A stretch of 64,000 nt of DNA. Source: Bacteriovorax stolpii (GTDB lineage Bacteria > Bdellovibrionota > Bacteriovoracia > Bacteriovoracales > Bacteriovoracaceae). Below are positions 17,043-26,169 of the stretch, in pieces. Under the pieces are notes generated by a model. That model was not told the DNA's origin. It worked only from the letters and a program-made list of their open reading frames with translations, and ran no database searches. Where the stretch lies: assembly GCA_945905815.1 (NCBI GenBank), contig CAMDQH010000001.1, forward strand, positions 1 to 64,000, in the 5' to 3' direction. A program made the translations under genes and the position numbers. Within the stretch, counting starts at the first letter, position 1. Each line of letters starts with the position of its first letter.

Positions 17043-18146
17043 TTATTGAGCGGCAGAATCAAGGTGGAGAACTTTGCTTAAGCCCTGTGAAAGTTCTTTT
17101 TCCCCACTAATAAACTCAACTTTAACTTTGGTGAAAAGAATTCTTGAGTCGAGTGAAACTCTCTTGATTTTTACCATGTCTTTCTCACTACAAATAATAA
17201 TGGCCGATTGTTGTGAAGCCTTAATTAAAAGGTCGTTTACGTCATTCGGAGTAAAGAAATAGTGGTCAGGAAAGCTCACCCTTTCGGTAATCTCAACCCC
17301 GAAGCCTTCGAGATAACGATAAAAAGAATCCGGCGAAGCAATCGCTGTAACAGCAATCGTTCTCAGGCCCTTAAGTTCATGGATAGAAAAAATGTATTTA
17401 TCGTAAACATCAAAGATGCCAAGAGGTTTATACCTGGTTAATGCCATCGGTGGACGATGATGAAAATGGCTATTCAAAGTCGAAATCAATTTATTTAATT
17501 TTTCAGGAGTTACCATGTCGGCCCGAGAAATAATTATAGAATCTGCATCTTTAAGAGCAGTAAGTCCCTCTCTTAAATATCCGAGAGGAGCAACCTTATA
17601 AAGATTAAGGGGCATGAGGGCATCAAATAAAACAATATTAAAGCTTCGGTAAATTTGTAAATGTTGAAACCCATCCTCTAGAAGAACGACATCGGGTTTA
17701 ACTTCGGAAAAATACTTAATAAGATTCTCGGCCCTTTTTTTTCCGACAATCACCGCTCCACGACTCATTTTATTCGAAATCATTAGGGGTTCATCACCAT
17801 AATCGATTGGATTGAGCCTGAATTTTTGTCCCGATTTTAAAAGACCAGAGGAGTGCTCAAGAAGACCTTTATAGCCTCTCGTCAGTACCACGGGAGTCAA
17901 ACCTTGTGAGATCATCCATTCTGCGAGCCAGATAATGGTTGGTGTTTTTCCAGTTCCGCCAAATGATAAATTTCCAACTGATATGACGGGCACTTTAAAG
18001 GTAGTCTTTTTAAAAACACCATATTCAAAAAAAGAACGTCGAATTCGGTAAACCCATTCCCAAATGAAGCTCAGAGGAGAAAAGGCCATGGTTTTAAGCC
18101 ATGACTTTACTCTTATTCTAGTTTTGACTTGCTCAACATTACTCAT
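17043..18146 (-). CDS. lpxK: Tetraacyldisaccharide 4'-kinase (lipid A 4'-kinase)
   Basis: LpxK phosphorylates the 4' position of the lipid A disaccharide at the inner membrane. The 367 residues contain the kinase P-loop GGTGKT at 63-68, within SVGNLSFGGTGKTPT, which is diagnostic of LpxK. 'LTRGYKG', a 'GDEP' motif (YGDEPLMI) and 'LLEDGFQHLQI' follow in order. These are the standard LpxK blocks. The N-terminal hydrophobic segment fits membrane association. The gene overlaps the end of lpxB by 8 bases. Confidence 0.95.
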   Translation of the reverse strand: MSNVEQVKTRIRVKSWLKTMAFSPLSFIWEWVYRIRRSFFEYGVFKKTTFKVPVISVGNLSFGGTGKTPTIIWLAEWMISQGLTPVVLTRGYKGLLEHSSGLLKSGQKFRLNPIDYGDEPLMISNKMSRGAVIVGKKRAENLIKYFSEVKPDVVLLEDGFQHLQIYRSFNIVLFDALMPLNLYKVAPLGYLREGLTALKDADSIIISRADMVTPEKLNKLISTLNSHFHHRPPMALTRYKPLGIFDVYDKYIFSIHELKGLRTIAVTAIASPDSFYRYLEGFGVEITERVSFPDHYFFTPNDVNDLLIKASQQSAIIICSEKDMVKIKRVSLDSRILFTKVKVEFISGEKELSQGLSKVLHLDSAAQ

Positions 18147-19260
18147 GAATTACCCGTGACATGAATTGAGGAACAGAAAAATCCTCTCCCGAAAGAAGAA
18201 GCTTAGTGTTCTTTAATTTGTTCTTAAGATCATTATAAGCTTTTTCATCTTCTAACCAAGTCCTTATTACCCGAGTAAGTTGATGAGCATTCACCTGATC
18301 TTCTACAAACTCAGGAAAAACCATCTCGCCATGAATAATATTGGTGAGAGAGATGGGTCCCTGATATTTGATGAAATTATAAAAAATAAACACATTTAGC
18401 ATGGAAGCCTTATAACAAACGATAGTGGGCAATTCAAAAAGACCTGTGCTTAGGGTTACGGTACCACTTGCAGCCAGACTTAAATGACAGGCCCGCATAG
18501 CAGTCGTGAGTTCATTCGACTCGTACCAGACATCTATGTCAGATTTAAAATATTCATAAATGTCGTTATCAATATGTGAAACTTTAACTAAGTGAACTTC
18601 AACTGGATAAAATTCTTGGAGTCTTTTTACGGTTTCAATAAATATAGGCAACAGGGCGTGGGTTTCAAATTTTCGGCTTCCGGGAAGTAGAAGAAGTTTA
18701 AGCTTTGTATTCCATGAGCCGAATGGTTTGTTCGGAATGCTAGCCAGTTCATCCTTGTAGGTCAGCATCAAAGGATGAGGTATTGATTTTATCTGCTTAA
18801 CACCCCTTTCCTGAAACCATTTTTTTTCAAAGGGTAAAATTGTAAATAGCGTATGTACCGTGTCCGAAATTACCTGGGCACGATATGCTTTCCAAGCCCA
18901 AGCTTGAGGAGCAACGTAATAAAGAACTTTCACTCCTCGCTTTGAAAGACGCTTTGCGAGTCTCATATTGAAACCTTGAAAATCGACAAGAATGGCAACT
19001 TTCGTACCACGCTTAATCACTTCTTTTTCAAGATTGGAAAGGGCGTTAAAGTAAAATGGAATTTTCCCAATGACTTCAGAAAAACCCATACTGGAAAAAT
19101 CTTTCAAATGATAGAGAAGTTCCATTCCATGGTCTTTGAGTTCGTCACCACCAACACCATAAAAGGCAGTATCAGGCGCTAATGATTTCAGTTCAGAAAA
19201 AAAACTCATGGCATGCTCCTCGCCAGATTTCTCTCCAGCGACAAGCAGACAGCTAGCCAA
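18139..19260 (-). CDS. lpxB: Lipid-A-disaccharide synthase
   Basis: LpxB joins UDP-2,3-diacylglucosamine and lipid X to make the lipid A disaccharide (glycosyltransferase family 19). The 373 residues include 'VAGEKSGEEHA' at 7-17, the family's SGE(x)HA start motif. Also present are 'FYGVGGDELKDHGMELLYHLKDFSSMGFSEV', 'LVDFQGFNMRLAKRL', 'YYVAPQAWAW' and a 'LLPGSR' loop. Its 3' end overlaps lpxK by 8 bases, and its 5' end overlaps the oxidoreductase gene by 8. Confidence 0.96.
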   Translation of the reverse strand: MASCLLVAGEKSGEEHAMSFFSELKSLAPDTAFYGVGGDELKDHGMELLYHLKDFSSMGFSEVIGKIPFYFNALSNLEKEVIKRGTKVAILVDFQGFNMRLAKRLSKRGVKVLYYVAPQAWAWKAYRAQVISDTVHTLFTILPFEKKWFQERGVKQIKSIPHPLMLTYKDELASIPNKPFGSWNTKLKLLLLPGSRKFETHALLPIFIETVKRLQEFYPVEVHLVKVSHIDNDIYEYFKSDIDVWYESNELTTAMRACHLSLAASGTVTLSTGLFELPTIVCYKASMLNVFIFYNFIKYQGPISLTNIIHGEMVFPEFVEDQVNAHQLTRVIRTWLEDEKAYNDLKNKLKNTKLLLSGEDFSVPQFMSRVIHE

Positions 19261-20215
19261 GTTTCACCGAAATGGGGCCTAGAGTTTCCATTGCCTTTAA
19301 TGTGCAGTCCACTAAGTGAACAGCATTAAGACCATCCTTCAAGCCAATAATGGCAGGTTGAGAATGACTAATTGATTGATAGAAATGTTGGTGCTCAAGG
19401 AGTAAGTGGTCACGCTTGGCATACGACTCTTCTTTAACAAAAGTACCGTCTTCATACTTTGAACTTGTTGCTTCATAAATTTTATTAGTAAACAGATCAA
19501 CGGTTATCATGCCATCTTTTGAAATTACTTCCAAATCACGCATTTCTTTTACACTATTTCTGCCCACGACAATGGTGACGTCACATTTTTCTTCCAAATT
19601 AAGATAAATATTGGCGTGATCCCATTTATTAGTTCTGATCTTAAATCCATTGGCCTTAACCTGAAGAGGTTTTTGCTTAAATAAATAAAGAACAAGATCA
19701 AGATCATGAATCGCGAGATCTTGAACGACATCAACATCAGTTGCCCTCCCCTTAAAGGGAGCTGATCGGTTTATTCTGACAGAAAAGGGAGTTGGAAGAT
19801 TTTGAAAATGGGAACGTAATTTCTCCCAGGCTTCATGAAATCTCTCACTATGACCTACTTGTAATATGGCATCTTTATTATTGGCAATTAACGCAAGAGC
19901 TGCAGCTTCATCATCGTTAGAGCAAAGAGGCTTTTCACAAAATACACTTTTATTTTTTTCAAGTAAGTATTTAACCAGTTCGAAATGGGTCGATGTTGGC
20001 GTTACTACAAAAGCAGCATCAATTTCATTAATGATATCTTTAATATCGCTAACAACTTTCACATTAGGATGATTCTTTCGGGCCTCTTCCTGATTGGCCG
20101 GAAATTTTTCAACAATAGCAACAAACTCTGCCACTTCACTATTTGCTGCTACTTTTTGGCAGTGCCATTTTCCCAGATGCCCATATCCTAAAACTGCAAT
20201 TCTTATTTTTTTCAT
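19253..20215 (-). CDS. Gfo/Idh/MocA family oxidoreductase (GnnA-like candidate)
   Basis: The 320 residues start at ATG 20215, which has AAGGGAATT upstream; a further 12 codons are open but unsupported. The Rossmann motif VLGYGHLGKWH is at the N-terminus and 'EKPLCSNDDEA', the conserved EKP helix, lies near 97-110. A C-terminal half has the beta-sheet domain of the family. The gene lies between lpxA and lpxB. In Acidithiobacillus that position holds gnnA/gnnB, which make a 3-amino sugar donor for lipid A. No aminotransferase is adjacent here, so the specific reaction is uncertain. Confidence 0.8.
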   Translation of the reverse strand: MKKIRIAVLGYGHLGKWHCQKVAANSEVAEFVAIVEKFPANQEEARKNHPNVKVVSDIKDIINEIDAAFVVTPTSTHFELVKYLLEKNKSVFCEKPLCSNDDEAAALALIANNKDAILQVGHSERFHEAWEKLRSHFQNLPTPFSVRINRSAPFKGRATDVDVVQDLAIHDLDLVLYLFKQKPLQVKANGFKIRTNKWDHANIYLNLEEKCDVTIVVGRNSVKEMRDLEVISKDGMITVDLFTNKIYEATSSKYEDGTFVKEESYAKRDHLLLEHQHFYQSISHSQPAIIGLKDGLNAVHLVDCTLKAMETLGPISVKLG

Positions 20216-20222
20216 AATTCCC

Positions 20223-21026
20223 TTAGCCTGCCATAAACGGAGCAATTCCAATTTCTGATTTTTTAATGAAAGAAGCTATCTCGCTAATAACCGCATTAGC
20301 TTTGTATTCCTCCATTAATTCCGTGTGAGACACAAAAGCTCTTGGTGAAAGCGCAGAAGCTTCCATCGTTCGGTAAAAATCTACGACTTCAGATACAATT
20401 TCTTTTGAATGGCCCTGACGTTTAAGGCCGATGATGTTAATGCCTTTGAGGCGAACGCGGTTACCGTAAGCAGTACAAAAATGAGGAATATCGCGATCAA
20501 TTCCTGAACCACCACCAATATAAGCACCTCTTCCAATAGTCACAAATTGCGTGACTCCTGTATTTCCACCAATAATAACTCTGTCACCAATGGTTACATG
20601 TCCTGCCAAACCAACGGCATTTGCAAATGTTAGATTATTTCCTAAAGTGCAATCATGAGCGATGTGACAATAGGCCATAAACAGGGAATTAGAGCCAACG
20701 ATCGTTTTTTGATCCTGTTTCATCGTTCCGCGGTGGATAGAAACATATTCACGAAATGTATTATTATCACCAATAATTGTTTCAGTAGGCTCGTTCTTGT
20801 ATGACGTGTCCTGGGGAGGAGCTCCGATAGAACAAAACTGGAAAAATCGATTCCCTTTTCCAACTGTCGTATGGCCATCAACAACAACGTTGGAATGAAA
20901 AATACAATCATCTCCAATTTTTGCGTTTGCACCGATTAGACAAAATGGTCCAATTTGAACATTGTTTCCTATTTGGGCTTCAGGGTGAACAAAAGACATT
21001 GGGTGCGCTTCGTAATTTTTCGACAT
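20223..21026 (-). CDS. lpxA: UDP-N-acetylglucosamine acyltransferase
   Basis: LpxA adds the first acyl chain to UDP-GlcNAc, starting lipid A synthesis. The 267 residues are a left-handed beta-helix of hexapeptide repeats (for example IGNNVQIGPFCLIGANAKIG). They carry the family's 'QDTSYK' element, the catalytic His in 'HIAHDCTLGNN' and 'ANAVGLAGHVTIG'. The C-terminal helical part has 'GLKRQGHSKE'. The length agrees with LpxA (about 260). It begins 10 bases after the fabZ stop and ends 7 bases before the oxidoreductase start. Confidence 0.96.
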   Translation of the reverse strand: MSKNYEAHPMSFVHPEAQIGNNVQIGPFCLIGANAKIGDDCIFHSNVVVDGHTTVGKGNRFFQFCSIGAPPQDTSYKNEPTETIIGDNNTFREYVSIHRGTMKQDQKTIVGSNSLFMAYCHIAHDCTLGNNLTFANAVGLAGHVTIGDRVIIGGNTGVTQFVTIGRGAYIGGGSGIDRDIPHFCTAYGNRVRLKGINIIGLKRQGHSKEIVSEVVDFYRTMEASALSPRAFVSHTELMEEYKANAVISEIASFIKKSEIGIAPFMAG

Positions 21027-21036
21027 ATTATTCTCT

Positions 21037-21528
21037 CTAGTTATTAAATTTTAAAGATGCCATGACACTCGTTTGTGACATGAGGTCACCGTTGGCATAA
21101 ATTGCACATTCATACATTTGAATTGGGCCTCTTACTTTCGTGAGAGTTGCGTGAATTTCAAGATCTAATGGCGGGAATATAGGTTTTCTGAATTTAGCAG
21201 AATCGATCCCTAAAAGTGCTACTTCAATTTTTGATTTTTCGTTTGGTTTGCAATACATCGCCAAAAACGAAGCTGCTTGTGCCATCATCTCAACTTGAAC
21301 AACACCCGGAAGAATTGGATCACCGGGAAAATGGCCTTCAAGTACTTTTACAGTACTATCCACTCTGAAAGTACAAATGGTCTTACCACCGATGAGTTGG
21401 GTTGGTGTTAAAGGTACCTTTAGAATGTCTAATCCAGGAGGAATAATAATTTCTGTGACAGTGTCTATGAACAAGAACGGCTCCCGATGGGGAAGAAAAT
21501 CCATCACTTGCTTTTTATTCATCAACAT
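21037..21528 (-). CDS. fabZ: 3-hydroxyacyl-ACP dehydratase FabZ
   Basis: FabZ dehydrates 3-hydroxyacyl-ACP in fatty acid elongation. In lipid A operons it sits beside lpxA and lpxD, which draw on the same substrate. The 163 residues include 'LPHREPFLFID' at 11-21, the catalytic His in 'LEGHFPGDPILPGV' and the Glu in 'QVEMMAQAA'. It is slightly longer than usual because of an insert near residues 30-45 ('IIPPGLDILKVPLTPTQL'). The ATG at 21528 has AAGGAT upstream. Confidence 0.94.
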   Translation of the reverse strand: MLMNKKQVMDFLPHREPFLFIDTVTEIIIPPGLDILKVPLTPTQLIGGKTICTFRVDSTVKVLEGHFPGDPILPGVVQVEMMAQAASFLAMYCKPNEKSKIEVALLGIDSAKFRKPIFPPLDLEIHATLTKVRGPIQMYECAIYANGDLMSQTSVMASLKFNN

Positions 21529-21542
21529 AAAAATATCCTTCT

Positions 21543-22586
21543 TTAATCTTTTTTATCTTTTAGAGACATTTTACGAACGTATGCAAAGCCTTTCATCCAC
21601 TCTTTAACATCACGAGCGGGATGCCCGCCAAGCTTCGAACCTGCAGGCCAAACAACTGATTCATTCACCATGGCACCGCCAGCAATTTGCGATCCCATAC
21701 CGATATGAGAATCAGGTCCAACAGCTGCACGACCTCCGAGTACGACAAAATCTTCCAATACAGCACTTCCCGCAATGCCGGCCTGACCGCAAAGGACACA
21801 TCCTTTACCTAATTTTACATTATGAGCAATCTGAACCTGATTATCGATAATACACCCAGCACCGATGACTGTAGGCGAGAAAGTTCCCATGTCGATTGAA
21901 GAATTTGAGCCGATCTCAACGTTATCATGAATGATAACTCCACCCATATGCCAAATTTTGACATGCTGACCTTGGTGAAAAGTATAACCAAAGCCATCGC
22001 TGCCAACGACTGCTCCTGAATGAAGTCTGCAGTTTTTTCCAATTGTCGTAAAAGGGTAAATCGTTACGTTTGGATAAATTTTTGAGTTGTCCCCAATGCT
22101 GACATGAGGAAGTATAGTTGATCCGTGCAAGACCTCAACATTAGCTCCAATTTTTACATGCTCACCTATGAAAACGCCTTGAGAAATACGGGCAGTCGGA
22201 TCAATGTCGGTTGTGCCCATTTGTCTTCCATCCACCTGAGTGTTTAAGCCATTCATTTTTAGGTCATAAAATGGTTTCGAGAGAATGGTCAAACTGAGAG
22301 CGATGTTTGGAGATGTTGCAATCCATGACATCTGTTGAATCATCGTTTTATATTCTTTGCTCATTAATGAATAAAACTTCTCATCAATAACAAGACCAAG
22401 TTTTAAACTCAGTGCTTGTTCCATATGTGGGATAAATTTATCCAGCAATTTTGCATTTTTAATAAATACAAAACTATGTACCTGAAATGTATCTAATGCA
22501 GAAATGGCCAGAATTTCTTCTGGCCATTCAGCATTTTTAGCAATTTCAAGTGACGAATCAAACTTTAAAAGTTCGTTTAATTTCAT
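21543..22586 (-). CDS. lpxD: UDP-3-O-(3-hydroxyacyl)glucosamine N-acyltransferase
   Basis: LpxD adds the second, amide-linked acyl chain in lipid A synthesis. The 347 residues comprise an N-terminal uridine-binding domain (about 1-105), then a long hexapeptide beta-helix with repeats such as [19 protein letters not shown]. The catalytic His is in '[12 protein letters not shown]', and '[13 protein letters not shown]' and a C-terminal helix follow. It is encoded directly after skp and before fabZ, as in most lipid A operons. Confidence 0.96.
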   Translation of the reverse strand: MKLNELLKFDSSLEIAKNAEWPEEILAISALDTFQVHSFVFIKNAKLLDKFIPHMEQALSLKLGLVIDEKFYSLMSKEYKTMIQQMSWIATSPNIALSLTILSKPFYDLKMNGLNTQVDGRQMGTTDIDPTARISQGVFIGEHVKIGANVEVLHGSTILPHVSIGDNSKIYPNVTIYPFTTIGKNCRLHSGAVVGSDGFGYTFHQGQHVKIWHMGGVIIHDNVEIGSNSSIDMGTFSPTVIGAGCIIDNQVQIAHNVKLGKGCVLCGQAGIAGSAVLEDFVVLGGRAAVGPDSHIGMGSQIAGGAMVNESVVWPAGSKLGGHPARDVKEWMKGFAYVRKMSLKDKKD

Positions 22587-23096
22587 TTATTTTCCAGGAT
22601 ATTTTTTATCATATGCTTTGATAACATCTTCAGTAATATCTTTTTTTGCTTCAGCATATATAATTGGTGCTGCAGAAAGTTCAAAAGTCATTGCAACAGC
22701 ATTTGCTTTTGAAATTTCATCGATGATTGGGCGTAGTTTTTCAAGAATAGGCTTTTTCATATCCTGTTCCATCTTCTGTATTTCTTTTTGGAATTCCATC
22801 GTTTTACTTTGAAGCTTCATCATCAATTCTTGAATTTCGCGCTCTTTAGTTATGCGGGCCTGCTCTGCAAGAACCATGCTTTGCTTTTTGTAATCTTCCT
22901 GAGATTTTTTAATTTTATCTTCGTCTTTTTTAAGCACTGACTTCTTATCATTAAATGCTTTTTCAAGTGTCTTTTGGACACCCTTACCTTCTTTAATAGT
23001 AGTAATAACCTTTTGAATATCAACTAAACCAACAAGCACTGTCGCTTGAGCTGAAAAACAAAGCGTGAGGATTAAGATTGTAAATAAAGTTTTCAT
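22587..23096 (-). CDS. skp: Periplasmic chaperone Skp/OmpH
   Basis: Skp holds unfolded outer-membrane proteins in the periplasm before BamA folds them. The protein (169 residues) has a Sec signal peptide (cleavage after about residue 18, SAQA-T). A short N-terminal strand, 'VGLVDIQKVI', matches the family start. A long charged coiled-coil region follows (about 35-130, rich in Lys, Glu, Gln) and forms the tentacles. It lies between bamA and lpxD, the usual order, and its stop abuts the lpxD start. Confidence 0.88.
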   Translation of the reverse strand: MKTLFTILILTLCFSAQATVLVGLVDIQKVITTIKEGKGVQKTLEKAFNDKKSVLKKDEDKIKKSQEDYKKQSMVLAEQARITKEREIQELMMKLQSKTMEFQKEIQKMEQDMKKPILEKLRPIIDEISKANAVAMTFELSAAPIIYAEAKKDITEDVIKAYDKKYPGK

Positions 23097-23134
23097 ATTT
23101 TTTCTCCTTAAATTATCTATTACGTTAGCATTGC

Positions 23135-25453
23135 TTAAAACAATTGTCCTATGTCAAAATTAAACTGGTTACCAGCCTCTTTATGTAACTTCCCGTCATC
23201 TTTAGGGTGAATCGGGAAACCAAATTCAAATCTTAAAACACCAATGGGGGAGAACCATCTAAAACCAAAGCCATAATCCGAACGAAGAGCGTAATTGTTG
23301 CCTTCACCAATTCGCTGCTCGAAGACGTTACCAGCATCATAGAAAAGCACCCATTTGAGTCCAGCTTCTTTAATCAATGGATGCTCGAATTCAATTGTAC
23401 CCAAGAGACTGAATAAACCACCGAAGTTAAATACTTCATCTTTTCCGGTGCTGGTATTCTTGGCAAAACGTCTTGGACCAATGTCCTCAATATTAAAACC
23501 TCTCATATTACGAGCACCGCCCATAGAGAATTTTTCAACTCGTGGAATTTCTCTTTCAGTTGTCTTAAATAATTGCTGCGCGTGAAGTCTTGTTCGTAAA
23601 ATCAGATCCCCCCAAATAGGTCTGTAATATCTTCCTTCAAGTTCAGCTTTCATCCAGCGCATCGATCCACCCAAACCTGTGTATTCCAGGGCTGAGTTGG
23701 TGTAGTAGCCATTTGTTGGTTCAAAAGTATTGTTTCGTTTATCTCTGATAATAGACGCCTGTAGAGATGAAGCAGAACCATTCTCTACTTCTTCTTTAAT
23801 ACCTGAATTGATGACGTTGCTTACCTTGTTATCTTCATAGCGGTAAGTCAGAAATAAACGGGTGTATTCAAAAATGGGATGCCCTACACGAACATCGGCA
23901 CCATGTTTACGGTATGCAAAAGAACGAATGAAATAAGAAACAGTTTGATAGTAATCGGCCCCTGCGGTCCATTTTGTGTCAAAGATATAAGGTTCAGTGA
24001 AACCGAGGTTATAAATCTGCTGTTTATTGGAGTACGAAAGGTTCAAGTTAATATTTTGACCAAGACCGCGAAAGTTATTCTGTGCAACTGAAGCTTGGAT
24101 AAACCCTTGCGTTGCAGTTGAATAACCAGCACCTAAAGAAATCTGCCCAGTCGGTCGCTCTTTTATGGAAACTTCAACATCAAGTATGTTGTCAGTACCT
24201 TTCCGTGTAATGGTGTTAAAGATTACGCTCTCTGGCTGAAAGTATCCGAGACGATTCACGTTATCTTTCGAGGTTCTAAGTTTTGAACCCGAATACATTT
24301 CACCTTCACCAATGCGAAGCTCACGCCGAATTACCTTGTCTCGAGTCTTAGTGTTGCCTTTCATAGTGATCTTACCAAAATAAGCAATTACACCTTTCTC
24401 AAATGAGAAAATAATGTCTACCTTATTCTCTCCAGGTACAATTTCAAGGGTACGGAGAACGTTGGCAAAAGCATATCCTTTGTCCTGATACATCTCAGTT
24501 AATGTCTGAATGTCCTGGCGTAGATTTTCTTCATTATAGATATCGCCAGTTTTAATCTTAAGCTTTTCCATCATTTCATTTTCAGTAAAGAGTAGCTCTC
24601 CATTGAAAGAAACATTATTGACGGAAAATTGTGGCCCCTCGGTCAAACGGACAGTAATAAAAATCCACTTTTTATCTTCAGAAGCTGTCACTTCAGGGTT
24701 TTGAATGTTGACCTGAAGATAACCACGAGTTTTATAGAGGTATTTCAATCGTTCAACGTCTGTCTGAAAATTGATTTCTTTAAAATTTCCTGAACCAGAT
24801 AAAAAAGCAAAATAAGACTCTTCCCTAGTCTGCATAAAGTTCTTAAGCTCTTCATCACCGATGGCCTTACTACCGAGGAAAGTAATCTTTTTAACTCTGA
24901 CTTTATCCCATTCTTTGATATTGAATGTAATTTCAACAGAACCATTCTTATTATCTTTCAATTTGTAAGTCACAAGAGCTAAAAAATAGCCTTTTTCTTC
25001 ATAATGTTTTTGTAATAAGAGAATGTCGTTTTTGAGAGTTGAAATATCCAGAATATTAAATTCTTTTGTTTTAACTTGTTCTTTTAAATCATCATCATTA
25101 ATTTCATCATTTCCTTCAAAAGAAATTTTTGAAATAATTGGCTTTTCCTTTACTTTAAAAAGGAGAATGTTTTTTCCATCTTTTATTTTGTGGTAGGCTT
25201 CAACTTCTTCAAAATACTTCATTTCATAAATTCGAGATAGGTCTTTTCTTAAAAGATAATTGTCGAGCATCATTTCTGCGCGAGTGCTCAACTTTTCAAT
25301 TATGGCCTCTGATTCAACTTTTCTGTTGCCTAGAATTTCAATTGAATCCACACGGAAAAATTCTCGAATCGGCCCAATTATTTCTTGAGCGAAAACGGCG
25401 GATGATCCAAAAGTCATGAACGAAATGAATAACCAAAGCAGAACTTTTTTCAA
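23135..25453 (-). CDS. bamA: Outer-membrane protein assembly factor BamA
   Basis: BamA inserts beta-barrel proteins into the outer membrane. The 772 residues begin with a Sec signal peptide (AVFA-Q, about residue 22). Five POTRA domains follow, visible as repeats near residues 30-360 with patterns such as 'F.G....(D/E)..L'. The C-terminal 16-strand barrel (about 430-772) holds the conserved 'GGARNMRGF' loop motif of the barrel interior. It ends with the outer-membrane signal 'NFDIGQLF'. It is followed by skp, lpxD, fabZ and lpxA. Confidence 0.96.
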   Translation of the reverse strand: MKKVLLWLFISFMTFGSSAVFAQEIIGPIREFFRVDSIEILGNRKVESEAIIEKLSTRAEMMLDNYLLRKDLSRIYEMKYFEEVEAYHKIKDGKNILLFKVKEKPIISKISFEGNDEINDDDLKEQVKTKEFNILDISTLKNDILLLQKHYEEKGYFLALVTYKLKDNKNGSVEITFNIKEWDKVRVKKITFLGSKAIGDEELKNFMQTREESYFAFLSGSGNFKEINFQTDVERLKYLYKTRGYLQVNIQNPEVTASEDKKWIFITVRLTEGPQFSVNNVSFNGELLFTENEMMEKLKIKTGDIYNEENLRQDIQTLTEMYQDKGYAFANVLRTLEIVPGENKVDIIFSFEKGVIAYFGKITMKGNTKTRDKVIRRELRIGEGEMYSGSKLRTSKDNVNRLGYFQPESVIFNTITRKGTDNILDVEVSIKERPTGQISLGAGYSTATQGFIQASVAQNNFRGLGQNINLNLSYSNKQQIYNLGFTEPYIFDTKWTAGADYYQTVSYFIRSFAYRKHGADVRVGHPIFEYTRLFLTYRYEDNKVSNVINSGIKEEVENGSASSLQASIIRDKRNNTFEPTNGYYTNSALEYTGLGGSMRWMKAELEGRYYRPIWGDLILRTRLHAQQLFKTTEREIPRVEKFSMGGARNMRGFNIEDIGPRRFAKNTSTGKDEVFNFGGLFSLLGTIEFEHPLIKEAGLKWVLFYDAGNVFEQRIGEGNNYALRSDYGFGFRWFSPIGVLRFEFGFPIHPKDDGKLHKEAGNQFNFDIGQLF

Positions 25454-25509
25454 CTACTGAATCCTTAAAGCAAAGGCTATCTTGTTAATTTTATTTGCAG
25501 TTCAGAAGT

Positions 25510-26169
25510 CTAGCCAATTATCTGACCATCTTCAATGACTATTTTTCGAGGAAAATGCGAAGCGACTTTGTCATCATGTGTCACAACAAGAAGTGTTGCG
25601 TTAAAATCGGCCGATAGGTTTTTTAAAAGCGTGGTAACCTTCTCAGAATTTTTTGAATCTAGATTTCCTGTTGGTTCATCACATAAAAGTATCTTCGGCC
25701 TTAAACTTAAAGCACGAATAATATTAATGCGTTGTTGCTCACCGCCAGAAATTTCGAACGGATATTTCGACAAACAGTGGTTTACTCCTAATATTTCTGA
25801 AAGCTTCGCAGTGTCGTCTTCAACTTGCTTTAAATTTTTCCCACCAATTCGGGCCGGTAGTAAAATATTGTCACGACATGTCATCGACGGCAAAAGAAAG
25901 TGAAACTGAAAAACAAATCCAACTGACTCGTTTCTAAAGTTTGCAAGACCCTCATCACTCATATCGTGAAGATTTTTATTATCAATAATAACCTTGCCTG
26001 AAGTCGGCTGATCAAGGCCTCCTAACAGATAGAGAAGCGTTGATTTTCCTGAACCTGAAGCTCCACGAATGGCCACAAGCTCCCTTTCCTGAATACTAAT
26101 ATTTAGTCCACGTAAGACACGCGTTTTTCCAAAAGATTTTTCTACCTGCTCCAAACGAATGAAACTCAT
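25510..26169 (-). CDS. lolD: Lipoprotein-releasing ABC transporter ATPase LolD
   Basis: LolD powers extraction of outer-membrane lipoproteins from the inner membrane to LolA. The 219 residues have Walker A GASGSGKS at 36-43. A Q-loop 'GFVFQFHFLLPSMT' carries the Lol/MacB-type signature. The ABC signature is ISGGEQQR, and Walker B is ILLCDEPTGNLD. The ATG overlaps the permease stop by one base. The permease fused in the same transcript indicates the Lol system rather than MacB or FtsE. Confidence 0.9.
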   Translation of the reverse strand: MSFIRLEQVEKSFGKTRVLRGLNISIQERELVAIRGASGSGKSTLLYLLGGLDQPTSGKVIIDNKNLHDMSDEGLANFRNESVGFVFQFHFLLPSMTCRDNILLPARIGGKNLKQVEDDTAKLSEILGVNHCLSKYPFEISGGEQQRINIIRALSLRPKILLCDEPTGNLDSKNSEKVTTLLKNLSADFNATLLVVTHDDKVASHFPRKIVIEDGQIIG

